The translations under genes and the position numbers were made by a program. Below are positions 10,436 through 22,750 of a stretch of 64,000 bases of DNA, one piece after another. Source of the stretch: Cynocephalus volans (taxonomy: Eukaryota > Chordata > Mammalia > Dermoptera > Cynocephalidae); the NCBI RefSeq assembly GCF_027409185.1, contig NC_084460.1:147172569-147236568 (forward strand), given 5' to 3'. The number at the start of each line of letters is the position of its first letter. The first letter of the stretch is position 1. A model generated the notes under the pieces. It was not told the origin of the DNA and made no database searches. It saw only the letters and a program-made list of their open reading frames with translations.

Positions 10436-11188
10436 ATACTAAAAAAAAGAAAAATTATTTTCCTTGCCACTGGTTACTTGTTTTGATAGAGCCTAGATGA
10501 GGACAGTCTAATCTTTTTATTTAAAGTTCTCTGTACTGAATTATTTGTTGTTTTTGTAAATTGGAGATAATACTACTATTGTGTTGCCTTTTAATTATTG
10601 TTATGAAGATATAATATTGAAGTAGAAATATTAACAGTACAACTTTAAATTCTTAGGAGCAAGATTAAATCATCAAAGATTAAATGTTTGTTTGAAAATA
10701 ATATTCTTAAGATAAAGATGGAACTGTGAGTTTTAATATGAAACTATTGTGATTAGAGGTGCTTTTATTTAACTAAAGAGTATTTTGATGTTGCAAATAT
10801 GACATTTTGTAATATAATCTTACGTCTGCACTGAGATAGGTTTTTAATCAGAAAAACCAGTAGTCCTTCAAATTAAATGCTTCAGGTAGCATTTTCAATT
10901 AGCACTAACTCTCTGTAAATGTCCAATTAATTCTCAGTTAAATCTTTATTTGAAAGACTAAATGTGATGAAATGTCCAGTAGGTATAATATAATATTTAT
11001 ACAGTCTGAAGATTTCTGCTGGAGAAAAGAAGTAGCTTTGTGTTCAGAAAACCAATTTTTTTTTGTATGAATCTACTTTGTGCTAGGCATATAATTTGTG
11101 CTTATTGCTAATTGATACAGAGTAAACAAAAAATACCATGAAATGGGCATTACTCATCCTGAAGAACTGAAGAGAAAATATGTACACA
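10436..11188. other. Anonymous AT-rich DNA
   Basis: No gene or recognised repeat. Confidence 0.5.
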
Positions 11189-11233
<45 letters not shown>

Positions 11234-11234
11234 T
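11189..11234. repeat. (ATT)n microsatellite
   Basis: About fifteen uninterrupted ATT units. Confidence 0.95.
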
Positions 11235-11459
11235 TGATTGGGTAATACATTTAATATGCAGAATAAAAACAACTTTTCTTTGTTAGATTATATTTTACAT
11301 TTGTCATGCTGTCATATTGGGTATCCATTGATTTAAAAATCATGCATATTTTATATAGACATTTTTTTCAGATTTCAGATTTGGAATGCCCATGGCTTGG
11401 TCTTTGGCTTGCTTGTCCTTATGTATGAACTTTAAATAATCTCATTCACTCATATGACT

Positions 11460-12415
11460 TGAAACACCAACTCCATGCTGACAACTCCTAAATTTATATA
11501 TCTAGCTCTAACCTCTCCAATAAAATCCATACTTCATATAGCCAGCTTCACATTTGACTTCTCTACTTGAGAGAAGTCCTCAAAACCTTAACATGGACAA
11601 AATAGAGTTATTGATTTTCCTGCCCCAATCTGTTTCTAAAATCATCTTTTCCATCCTGGCAAAACATCGAAGTTTATTCCCTTGGTCTAGCCCCAAACCT
11701 ATAATTCTCCACTTTACCTTACTTCCCACATCCAATTCCTCAGAAAACCATGGTGTCTTTACCCACAAAACAAACATCAGTTAATGCCCTAGTTCAGGGC
11801 ATCATCACTTTTTTTTCCCTGAAATACATAAATGGTAGAAATACTTATAATTGCTCTTTCTTCTTCCAAAGTTAACCTCGTATACTCTCCTCACAGCAGT
11901 CAGAATGATTATTTTAAAATGTTAATCAAAATACGTAACTGCTTTCCTTAAAATTCTCCAATGTCTTCTTATCAGATTAATAGTAAAACAAACAAACACA
12001 AACTCTTCATTTCGTTTCACGAAAATTTAATGACTTGGCTCCATTAATTTTGTAATCCCCATCTCTTGCCACTTTATCTTGCAATAATTTTGGTATACAT
12101 ATTCACTGACCTTCTTCTGTTTTTTGATATTATTGACCACATTGTAGCCTTAATTGTGGCATTAGCCTTTTCCTTTGCCTGCAGTTTTTTTTTTTCTCTA
12201 AAGCAAGTGTCTCAATTCACTCTCTCAGTGTCCCAGATTTAACTTCTTTCCAACACTTCTCAGCTTATCCTATTTGTTTAATTTTTTATTATTACCAGTC
12301 CTTTTCCCAAATAAAATATGATTCTTGAAAGTATGTAAGTCTGTTGCCTTTTCCATTTCTGTATCTATTATGCCATTGAACATAAAAGGAACTCAATAAG
12401 CATTTAGTCATATAA
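11460..12415 (+). mobile_element. LINE2 (L2), long 3' portion
   Basis: The sequence follows the 3' half of L2 ORF2 and its tail in order: TATATATCTAGCTCTAACCT, ACTTCTCTACTTGAGAGAAG, AACATGGACAAAATAGAGTT, CCCACATCCAATTCCTCAGA, CAGCAGTCAGAATGATTATT, AAAATTCTCCAATGTCTTCT, GACTTGGCTCCATTAATTTT and finally AAAGGAACTCAATAAGCATT. It is heavily diverged, as expected for L2. The ORF at 11554-11784 is a relic of the L2 reverse-transcriptase polyprotein C-terminal part. Confidence 0.82.
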
Positions 12416-12485
12416 TTAATCAATATAAAAGTTATAAGTATAATATCATGCACTTGATTAAGAACCTTCTTTTTATAGCCAAATA

Positions 12486-12765
12486 GTGTGTAGATTGAAT
12501 ATGGCCACAGATTATTTGCTACTCCTTCTAGCCAATGGTAGAGTCTATGTCACCATTCCGTAAAACTGGTCTGGTCTTGGGACTGGTTTTGACTATGTAT
12601 GACAGAAGTGATGTTTTCTTAGTTTCAGAGTCTAGGCCTCAGAGGCCATGCAACTTCCACCTACACTCGTTTGAAATACTGTCTTCACACACCATGGGCA
12701 AAAGCTGAATTAGCACAAGTTTTTTCAAGATAGCTTTTCTTTATAGTACACAAGCTTTTTGATTA
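12486..12765 (+). mobile_element. MLT1-like LTR, 3'-truncated
   Basis: Begins GTAGATTGAATATGGCCACA and continues TTTGCTACTCCTTCTAGCCA and GAAGTGATGTTTTCTTAGTT, a pattern shared with the fuller copy at 12925-13425. The poly(A)-signal part is missing. Confidence 0.6.
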
Positions 12766-12924
12766 AGAAAAGCCATATCTGAGGAGACTGATTTAAAGGG
12801 CTTTATCTGTATGTTGAGAAAAGATTATGACAATACAGACTTGGAGCTTAATGCCATTTTTGGATGAATCTTGGTTTACTGTTAAGAGAATTTTGCATGT
12901 GTTGGCTGAAGAGCACTCTGAGGT

Positions 12925-13425
12925 AGATTAAATATGGCCACTAATTCTTTGGCGCTCTTCTCTTGAAGTGATAGGGTCTATTTACCCATGCTTTGAATTG
13001 AGGTTGAATTTGTGAATTGATTTGACCAGCATATGATAGAAATGACACTGTGTGTTCCACAGCCTTGCAGTTCCTCCGGAGTCCTTGCTGATTCTGTCTA
13101 CATCCATGTGGAATATTCATGTGAGACTACTATGCAAGGATGCTGGTGTAGTATTTGAGGATAGATGGCCACAAGGACAGGATCTAAGGAACCCTAGCAA
13201 ATGGCCAGCACCAACTGCCAGGCATGTGAGTGTGAAAATACAAGACTTTTCATCTCATCTAACCCTTTTGCTAAATGCATCTGCAGAAGTGAATTCATGA
13301 AAAACTTGTGGAGGAATTACCCAGACAACCCACAGAATTATGACAAGTAATAAGCAATAAATTCTTGTTTAAAACCACTAAATCAGAGATAGTGTTTATG
13401 CAGCAATAACTGATATAATTAGGCA
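12925..13425 (+). mobile_element. MLT1-like LTR, nearly complete
   Basis: Begins TAGATTAAATATGGCCACTA and ends with AATAAATTCTTGTTTAAAAC, CACTAAATCAGAGATAGTGT and GCAGCAATAACTGATATAAT, the typical 3' end of this ERVL-MaLR group. Same orientation and family as 12486-12765, which lies 160 bp upstream. Confidence 0.68.
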
Positions 13426-13429
13426 TTGA

Positions 13430-15204
13430 GTAAATTACTAGATAATTATTTTTTGTATTCAGCTAGAAATATCAATATCTAGAAATTCTAGGGATCAATT
13501 TACTTTGTTTTTATATTTACTAATTTGAAAAACTGCTTTTTAAAATCAACTAAATTTGATACCCCCAAAGTTTTTATATTAAATACATCAAGTTGCTGCT
13601 CAATTCTTTATCTACAAATAAATATCGAGTCCCCACCATGACTTACAGGAACTGCATTTACTACAAAATGTGTTATCAGGTGAGGCCTGGGCTAATAAAA
13701 ACAAACCCAAATAGTTTAACTTCACAAAAAACAATGGAACCCATTACTCTTGCAATATCATTCCTGGCATGAGTAGTCCTGTCCAGTGGGGCAATATTTC
13801 TTAATGGAGTAATTCAGCAAAATATTTTCTCTCCAGCTTCCCTTCAAAAATTGACATTATGTACATTGACCTTATGCGCATTGACATTATGTATATCATT
13901 CAGGCACATGATAATAGTTCATGATAATATTACATGATCATAATTCAAGTTTTATCAGAAAGTAGAAAGAAACATGGAGGAGAAATAACCTGGAAGTCAT
14001 TAGTCATAAGGATCAAACCTGAAAGTGATATTCCTCATCTCCAGTTCTGAATCATGAAGTTCTGAAAAGTCATTGCTTTTAAATTCCATAGAATGACAAT
14101 AGACGATATCTAATTATCTAATATATTGGTTAACACTCAGAGTTTCTGTCCCTTTCTCTCTCTCTCCTTATCTTTCTTTCTTTCCTTCTCTCTCTTTCTC
14201 TGGTTTGATATATATGCACACACACATACATACACGGATACACATACACCTATATATACACCCACCCATATACATATGTATATAATTTTATGTTACATAG
14301 ATTTAAGCTTGATTGAAGGGTCTTATTTGATCATCTGTAGTTATAAAATCCACCCTAATTAGGAAAGTTCATTTTTTTCATTAGTTGGGACCCTAGTAGT
14401 CATATGAGATAGTATAATATTTTAAAAATCAGATAATCTATCTTGTCCCCAAGTATAAAATGGATGATGTGTGTTTACTTATTTTTGTATATAAAAATTT
14501 ACTTGAATTTATATATACATATATAGTTATTTAGAGAATTGTATAGCTTTACGTATATCTATGATTGCATATTTTTAATATATATTAAAAGAAAGACTTG
14601 AACACAAAGGGAAGGAAGCCCACAGTTAATTATTTGTAGTAATTTGGCCATTCTTTGAACTATATCAGGTAAAGAACAGCAAGAATGACAGTAATTACTT
14701 CATAGTAATGTAGTAAAATGGCAATTGTGTTGGTTATACTAGCATGTATTAAAAGAAAGGTCTTTACTAATCACTGTAATGAGTATTCTGGTGAAATAAG
14801 ACTATGTTTTGGGAAGAAGCTTAGAAGTTATCTAGTCTAAAGAAATATTCAAATGAATCCTAACAATCACTTTTCTTTGCATATTCTGTCCCTCACAAGC
14901 AAAAGCAAAGTAATTCACTGGAAAACATATTCTGTAATCCACAAAGAGGATATTAAGTGCTGGAAGAGAGGGAAACAAGCTTCATTGCAAATATCTGATA
15001 ATGCTGAAAAAAATAACAAAAGAATAAAAAGTATTCATTTACATCTTTATTAATCACAATCTCAGGAGGTACTGTAAAATCCATGAAATATTAAAATTTT
15101 TATCAATATTGTGTCATAGCAAGATTCACATACAGAGAATGGAGAAATCCAGGTTCTGTGAGTGCTCTGTACCTTCATTAGCTACACAAATCCCATCACA
15201 CACC
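13430..15204. other. Anonymous AT-rich DNA with a pyrimidine and CA/TA tract
   Basis: No gene is seen. A TCTC-rich and then CACA/TATA-rich low-complexity tract lies at 14148-14285. The ORF across it reads as Ser/Phe/Leu and Thr/His repeats and is an artefact of that tract. Confidence 0.55.
14148..14285. repeat. Compound TC / CA / TA low-complexity tract
   Basis: Runs of TCTCTC and TTTC, then CACACACATA, then TATATACA. Confidence 0.85.
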
Positions 15205-15335
15205 TACTTGATGAATCATCACGCATGAATTTTGACAAGTCCTAAAACTCTCTGAACATTAATTTTTCATCTGTAAAAAGATGACATGAGATTAGAGGAT
15301 CTTTATGACACTTTCCAGCTCAGAATTCCCAGGGA
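15205..15335 (+). mobile_element. MIR-family fragment
   Basis: Text reads TTTTGACAAGTCCTAAAACT, CTCTGAACATTAATTTTTCA, TCTGTAAAAAGATGACATGA, then AGAGGATCTTTATGACACTT and TCCAGCTCAG. This matches the MIR core and tail. Confidence 0.65.
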
Positions 15336-16914
15336 TGTAGGTCTGATTTAAATTCAAGAGCAATTTTTAATGGAGAAAATCCTCATTGTTTAAATGAAGG
15401 TATCCTGTAATTCTGAATGAGCTCCTAGACAAAAGCTGAACCTGGGTAGCTGTGCTTCCTCCATCAGCCTGGGTACATCTCTGCAGTCTTACTCAAATAG
15501 GTGAAAAGGAGAGACCAAGTAAGAATGTTTCTGCCTGTGACTTTGGAGGCAAAGGTAGCTCTTGCCATTCGTGTGTTTGAAGAGTTTATTGACAATTTAG
15601 GCAAAGGGTGAAGCTTGTTAGGGAGAAAAGTTCCATTCTGATTAGTAACATCTAAATGTATTATTTTATTGTAATTATATTTCTATTAGCATCGATTAGG
15701 AAGTACACATTATTACACATAAATATTATTTAAATCTAGGATTCTTCATTTTTGGCATCAAGCCCAGAAGTAAGTACAGCACCAAATGCTTCATTGCAGC
15801 CTTTCTACACCACCCCTGGCTTCTTTATCGTGTCTTTTCTTTATGTGAGTCTAATTTTCTAACTTCTTAAGGGCAATAGAGTGTGCTTAAGACACATGGT
15901 TTTGAAATTACAATTATATTCTCAGATAACACTTTTAATCAACTCAATTATATATTATCATTGATGAGAAAAAATATAAAATCAAGATTTATGTAAGAAA
16001 ACTGTGAAAACCTTGAAATTCTTATAGTGAAGAGTAAAATGACAGCTACATGCTGAATTTGTAATAACTTTTCATAGTTTTCATTCTTTGAATATAGGCA
16101 TTTGAAAGGAGCCTAATGCATACAACTTTGTTTTTATAAAATAAAGTATTACTTATCAACTCATAATTTATAACTATCTTAAAATATATATTTTGTTTTC
16201 CATTTATAAATAAAATATTTCATTGATAAGAAATTTTAAAATCTTGAAATAAGCTATTTTTCTAAAGAAAAAAACTAATCAAAAGCATTCCAAAAACTTT
16301 ACCTAGATTTTACTTTTAGTATTTTCAGAAGTTTCCAATCTTTTGCCTAGACTACGCTGAGTATTATTTCAATAAGATCAAAATTTTCTTGATTGAAACC
16401 ATGTCATTTGTGATATTAAAAATGGAATATATTTTGTTTCGGAGGATACAACTTGTATCTTCTAATCTTTCGGTGTCCATTATAATCAGACTCACTGGTG
16501 CCACCATTTATAAAATATTTATAAATCTAAAAAGCAAATTCTGAATGACTACTAAAAGAAATTGTCATAAAAAAAATCTTCTAACTGGTTTTTAACCCTG
16601 TAAGTGGAGTTTGAAATAAGATAATGTAATATAAAATAAAATATCATTTGTGTAAATTAAGAAGATACGTTTACAAAACATAAATGCATGCTTTAAAATA
16701 AAACATATAAACAAAAAAGGAACATTAAACCCATTAGAATGTTTGCATATAATGAGGAGTTTTGGGATCCAGAATCCAAATAAAGGAATAAGTAAATAAA
16801 ACAGGAGAGCAATTTCCTGAGGATCAGTAATGACAATGTGCCAGGAACTGGAAGGTTATCAGCCTCCAACACAGGAAATGGGGAAGGGGAAAGACAAAAA
16901 ACGAGTCCTACCAA
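15336..16914. other. Anonymous AT-rich DNA
   Basis: No gene or confidently recognised repeat. Confidence 0.5.
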
Positions 16915-17275
16915 TTCTTTCTTTCCTTAACACTTGCCCTCACAGCCATGCTCTACCCTTGAGAAACTCCTACTTACTCTTAAAGATCAACTTAAATGTT
17001 TCTTTTCCGTAGAGGTTTCCCCTTATGTTCCACTTGAAATTGCATTCCTCTTTGTAACTATGCATTCTTTAGCATATTATACTTTTCTTCTAAAAACACA
17101 TAACACTACTCCTAATAATTTTTGTTTTCATGTGCTTATTTGCTTTATGTCTCCACTCTTTAGTAACTTCCTTGAGGAAGGAGTATTTCTCTTCATATGT
17201 ATTAAGTTTCCTCTGCCTACCAATCACAGTGCCTGAAAAATAGATTTTGAATGAATTAATCATTCAAGGAATAAA
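16915..17275 (+). mobile_element. LINE2 (L2) 3' end
   Basis: Reads like an L2 tail: CTTAAAGATCAACTTAAATG, TTTCCGTAGAGGTTTCCCCT, CACTCTTTAGTAACTTCCTT, GAGGAAGGAGTATTTCTCTT, then CAATCACAGTGCCTGAAAAA and a terminal ATGAATTAATCATTCA. The short plus-strand ORFs here are L2 relics. Confidence 0.72.
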
Positions 17276-18409
17276 TTACTGTAGGCTGGAATAAATCAAA
17301 ACAATTTCTATAACCTTTTTCTAGGAGAGAGTATTTTTTTTTTTTTTTGAGGTAATTTCTCACAAAAAGGATTATGTGGGAATGATTCACATGTTCTCTC
17401 TGCCCTCTGTCCACATTTCCCTCGGGAAACCCTTCCTCTGATTGGAAAATCAGGGTTTGAATTTGAAGACCTAAAGTTATAGCTGTTAAGGGCCAGTAAA
17501 CCACTGACATGCACTGGAAGTAGTGTTTTGGCTACTCATCTTTTTCTCTACAATGGCAATGATTTGGCTGCTAGAAAGGACTACTTGAAGTAATTGTGTT
17601 TAAAATTCAAAATTAATTTCCATCAAGATATGTTCTCAATCTATTTCTTTTTCTTTTGTTTTTTATTTCTTGCAATGGACACATTTTCCCCCAGCATGGG
17701 TAGTTTCCTCATAGGTATTAATCTGGACTTTCCAAAATAATTCTGATCATCTTAGAAAATGCATTTCTTATAGAAATGATGCTTGAATAAAAATGTAAAA
17801 GATCTCCATCGCATACAGATATTTCTATTTAAAAACTCTGTTATAGTCTACTTTGGAAAAAATCACTTATGCAGTTGATTAGTCTACACATGTTGTCCCA
17901 TTTATGTGTGTAGATGCTTCGTTTTTCCCCCATAAAAATGATTAAATAATGATTCAGATTAAAGAAAATAAAAGGGAAAAAATCTGGGTTACTACAGTCT
18001 CCAGAAAAACATGGACATTAATTTTATTTCTCAATTAGGAACTTGTATACAAATAGATGTTAGGACAAGAATAACAAGAGTTTCGCAAGAGAATTTTATT
18101 TTTTTCTAAAAACTATGTAAGCAGAAATATGATGGAATTTATGACAAAATAATATACATTCCCTCTTTAAATACCAGAAAATGAGGAATTTTCTTTCATA
18201 CAATCCTTATATTTTTTCCTGAATAAATCATAGAAAACAAATTAAGAAAATAAAGCAATCTTCAAAGCAAATATGAAACTATTAGAGCATTCTATATTCT
18301 AGGTTCTATTTTAGAGTACTGTAGAGCATTGTATATTTCTACCACACTATAAAAATTTTTTAAATGCTTATAAATAAACACTAACAAAGATAAAAAATTC
18401 AATTTAAAA
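17276..18409. other. Anonymous AT-rich DNA
   Basis: Contains a T-run at 17332-17348. No gene is recognised. Confidence 0.5.
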
Positions 18410-18418
18410 AAGTTGAGA

Positions 18419-18470
18419 TTCCCCTACTGGCTAGATGCAAACAAAACAAAACAAACAAAAAGAACAAAAG
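18419..18470 (+). mobile_element. 5'-truncated tRNA-SINE tail with target duplication
   Basis: The 52-bp insert begins TTCCCCTACTGGCTAGATGC, the 3' end of the tRNA-derived SINE seen elsewhere, and continues as an A-rich tail with C interruptions. Perfect 9-bp duplications AAGTTGAGA lie at 18410-18418 and 18471-18479. Confidence 0.78.
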
Positions 18471-18524
18471 AAGTTGAGACTTTAATGAGGAAGAGAGGTC
18501 TTTCTAAGTAATTACTTTGCTATG

Positions 18525-18700
18525 TGCTGTGTGTCCCGTGTCAATTAATCTTCCTAGCGAGCTTCCCCGTATAGACATCCTCACTCCACATTGCAAATGA
18601 GGAAGATGAGGCTCAAATTATTTAATTTGCTCAAGTTAAATGGAGTTAGAAAATTTCAAGACCATCATTTTGACCAAAAAGTATGTGTCTCCTTTCTCTC
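18525..18700 (-). mobile_element. MIR fragment
   Basis: Reverse-complement MIR core: CAAATGAGGAAGATGAGGCT, then CAAATTATTTAATTTGCTCA and AGTTAAATGGAGTTAG. Confidence 0.6.
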
Positions 18701-18714
18701 TGTTGTTCATATCT

Positions 18715-18815
18715 TGGTCCCTTTGCAATCATGCATTTGTTCAGTCAACAGATGTTTATTGAGTAGCTCCTGTGTTTAATGTACTCTTCTGCTCACCAGA
18801 AAGCTGTAGGTAGTG
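18715..18815 (-). mobile_element. L2/MIR 3'-end fragment
   Basis: CATTTGTTCAGTCAACAGAT then GTTTATTGAGTAGCTCCTGT is the reverse complement of the common L2/MIR tail. Confidence 0.6.
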
Positions 18816-21559
18816 GGAGATTCAGTTTTGTAACCTTACCTTCTTTCTCTTGAGATTGCAGAGAGTTAGATAATTCTCTTTTATTTATTATCGAGTTCCC
18901 CCAAATCTGTTTCTAGACAAATATGTAGTCAGAAATGCAGAAACTGATATGTAATATTAACGTTTCTCTTACTACATGTATATACATTTTATTCACTCAT
19001 TTAAAAAAAATAAAAAGATGATTGTCATTAAAAGACCAAACTCTCCCATATTTGTGGGGTAGGTGTTATCATTAAACACCTCTCCAATTTTATGTCTTGG
19101 AGAGCCACAAGTTATATAAGCACTCTGTTGTTGGAGATATAAAAATATGGCTGCAAGTACTGCTGGGTAAGGGCTTTGAGATTACAAATTAATATGGCTT
19201 TGTCACTATTGTTCAAATTCTTTAAAGATTTAAATGAAATAGAAAAATATGAAGAACCAGTTCACCTTTAATAGCATAATGCTTAAAAGCCTAGTGTATT
19301 TAACAGATACTATTCCCAAAAAGGCTTCCACTTTCTATTTCTCTATAAAGCTTCCAAATGATTCCTTTTGCAGTATAAAGCATAAAATAAGTAAGTGAAA
19401 ATCAATTATCTAATTTTAAAAGTAATCTTAGGTCGACTATCTAATGTATTTAAGGTGTGATTCTCACTCATGCACGAAAAACATAATATCTACCAGAAAA
19501 TTTGATTGGAAATGTGTATTACAAACTTAAGCCAGGCTTATATAAAATGTATTTTTTTTGTTTAGAATTTAGTTATTCATGGCTAAAATAAAAAGAAATC
19601 CAGACAAATTTTATTACTTCTCAAATTTTATTGCAATCTATTTTCTTATTTCAGTTTTAGTCGGTTAACTATAAAGAACCATATTGCAACTGAAGACAAG
19701 CAACTTATTTTCTAAATATGAAATAATTACATATATTTTGCATAACTCAAAGATGTTTGTCTTTTTGCATTATTATTATTTTGATTCAGAAATTCCTTTA
19801 ATATATTACAATGCCACAGCCAAATAAATCTGTAGCCACATAACAGAACAATATAACAGTGCCAAAATATATTAAAAGTGAGAAATAAAATTAATTTTAT
19901 AGTTATTATGGCAATCACTTTCAGAACATTTAAAAATTTCAGCCATATTTAGAAAACCAAGTTTTTAGGATCTTATCAACATCTCTTGTTCTACTGGAAC
20001 TGATAAGAATGCATGTGAAGTCCACCAGATGTACTTATAAAAGTCAACAGTGGAATTTATAAATGCAGGTCTTGACCTAATTTTAAGTAACCAATTAAGC
20101 CCATAGCAATTAAGTTTAATATCTGAGTTTGTGTTCTCTTAATTTACATCTTAACTAACTAGAAGCTCATACATAAACCTTCAAGCTGTCAGTGCATTTA
20201 CTCACAACTTAAAAAAAAAAACCAAAAAACCAATATCCTTGACCTTTCATTGATTGATTTCTTGCTATTTTTTGCAGTTACTTATTTAGCACTTTATTTT
20301 TTCAAAGCATTTGAGCCAACATTTCACTTTAGACATGTAAACGTAATTATATCCTTACTGAAATTAGTTTGAGGCAAACCTAAAGCAAACCTCTTTCTGT
20401 ATTTCTGAATGTCCCAAGTATCCTTAGACCTTAGGAAACTTGAGGTCATATGGTTCACACTAGCTTTTGGCCAAGAATGGCAAAGGACAAAGGATCCTTA
20501 CTTTTACTGGAATTTTAAAAGGAGAGTGAACACAAAATCATTCACCCTATGTAACAGGGAAGTCCTGTGTGTGACTTCAAACACAGATGGATCTGGAACT
20601 CACAGTATATTATCAGGACAATATTCCTTTACATCTGTTAGCTCTGCTTCCCCTCTTCCCCTCCTACCCCTTTGACCTAATTCTCAAGCACGCGGTTTCT
20701 AGTGAGTAGTATAAATGGTTACAGACAGCACAAAACATACCTTCTATCAAACAACTCGGTAGAGAATGTGTGTCTTTTTCCTCTAAGTTCAGCATAAAAC
20801 CAATGTATGACTTTATCAGTTCAGGAGCTCACATAGAGATCTAATCACTAAGTCAAGGGGCTACAACTCTGATGGGCTGGGCCTGGGCATGTTCCTAACC
20901 AAACTTGAACTGCAGACAGTAAGAGTTAGAGAAGCTCTATAATTGAAAGGGAAAATGGGTATAGCATGGAAAATGGGTATAGCAAAATATTATCTGGACA
21001 TTGCCAGACCTAGGAAACCATGAGGTGAAAGTTTATCTTTAAAATTACCACAGAAGAGTGTTCTCACATATCTTAACAAATTGATTGGAAGCCAAATAGA
21101 AATCACAAGGGAGAAATCCATGCAATGGAAGGAAATGGTCAATGAATATTGACTTCCTCCAAGTTGGTGTGTTCATTCTTAACTGAGAAAATGTGCAGAT
21201 GGGTGAATGTCGCAAGACTGAAGCACAGTTTCTTTTAAACTTCTAAAATAACACTTCTGACAACTCTTTTAATCTTTTTCACTTTTATCTTTATGTACAT
21301 CTGTGTTGATTATTACTTACATACTTGCAAATGTGTAGCATTTAGGAGTATAATAGTTTGTATAATATTTATTAACATTAAGTCATTATTTTATTTATCA
21401 ATTAATATATCTACTTCCCAGTATCAATAATTGTTCTTAATGTAGGGCATGTAAAATTTGCTAGCACTATTTTCTCTTCTTGAAGGTCTCCAGTTAAGCG
21501 TTCAATTAAACATAGATGCTTATCTTAACAAATCAAGCAAGGACCGTATTCCACCATTT
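18816..21559. other. Anonymous AT-rich DNA
   Basis: No gene is seen. A short tandem duplication (AAAATGGGTATAGCATGG, then again AAAATGGGTATAGCA) occurs at about 20951-20986. Confidence 0.5.
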
Positions 21560-21650
21560 TCACCTTTATAATTCATGTACCTCATACAATATCTAGCACA
21601 CAGTAAGTGTTCTAAATGTTTCATAATGAATAAATAAATGCACAAATACA
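21560..21650 (+). mobile_element. L2 3'-end fragment
   Basis: ATCTAGCACACAGTAAGTGT then TCTAAATGTTTCATAATGAA and TAAATAAATG match the L2 tail. Confidence 0.55.
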
Positions 21651-22388
21651 TAATTTTAGTAGATGATATTAAACAATTTCTCTATATGTGCCATTGAAAG
21701 TATACACAAACATTTAAAATACATTTCAATAAAAATATATTCTTCCCCCAAATTTTGAGTGATTTGATTAGTTTTTGTGCCTTTGAAAACCTGTACTAAT
21801 TTAAAATGATAAAATTGTTTCCAAAACAAAGCCATATTCTAATAGCATGTAGAGATATTAAATTAATTTTATTATTCTTCTGTAAAAATTATTATTGTAG
21901 CATCTACTTACAGAGAACATCAATAAAATGTTTCCTTTGATGGTAGAGGAAGCAAAGATATCTGGAATTTCATATTCTTATGTTCAATTTTCTTTCATAG
22001 CACTTGCATAACATTAAAAAATAAGTGACTTAAAATAGATCAGTGTGGGTTCAAAGAGAAATAGTTGGTAATTAACTACTTTGCTTTGATAAGGTTGATA
22101 GATGTTAATACTGATATATTATCTGTTTTTATTAAAACAACTGATTGTGTAAAATTTGTATTTTTTTAAAATCTGCTGTACTCAGAAGGAGAGATCTCAG
22201 GTGCAGTGAAAATAAATGAATGAATGTATTGAGAAATGAGATGAAAGTGTCGATTATATTGCATTGAAGGAGAAGCAAAAAAAAATTTGGAGTATTGAAT
22301 ATTAGTAAGTACACAAAATAATTTTGGTTACAAGAATCAATGCTAGTTGTATATAGCAAACAACTATTTTGTTGTTGTTTTTGGTGTA
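21651..22388. other. Anonymous AT-rich DNA
   Basis: Nothing recognised. Confidence 0.5.
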
Positions 22389-22750
22389 TGTATTAGTCAG
22401 ATTGGGCTGTCATAACAAAATACAATAGGCTTAACAGCAGAAATTTTTCTCTCTCAGCTTTGAAGGCTAAAAAGTCCAAGATCAGAGTACGAGTACGACA
22501 GGGATTGGTTTTTGGTGAGAGCCCTCCTCCTGGCTTACACAAAGCCAGTTGTCCTCATGTGGCCTTTTCTCTGAGTGAGCGTGTTATTTCTTCTTATCAG
22601 GACACTATTCCTATAGAATTTGGGCACCACTTTTATGATCTTACTTAACCTTAATTACCTCCTTAATGATCCCATCTCTAAATACAGCCACAATGAGGGT
22701 TAGCACTTTATATAAATTTTTAGGGGGATATAAACATTCAGTCCATAACA
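22389..22750 (-). mobile_element. MLT1-like LTR
   Basis: Reads TGTATTAGTCAGATTGGGCT then GTCATAACAAAATACAATAG at the left, CTTATCAGGACACTATTCCT and CTTAACCTTAATTACCTCCT inside, and ATTCAGTCCATAACA at the right. This is the reverse complement of an MLT1 LTR. A near-perfect 5-bp duplication (GTGTA at 22384-22388, GTATA at 22751-22755) is compatible with ERVL-type insertion. Confidence 0.85.
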
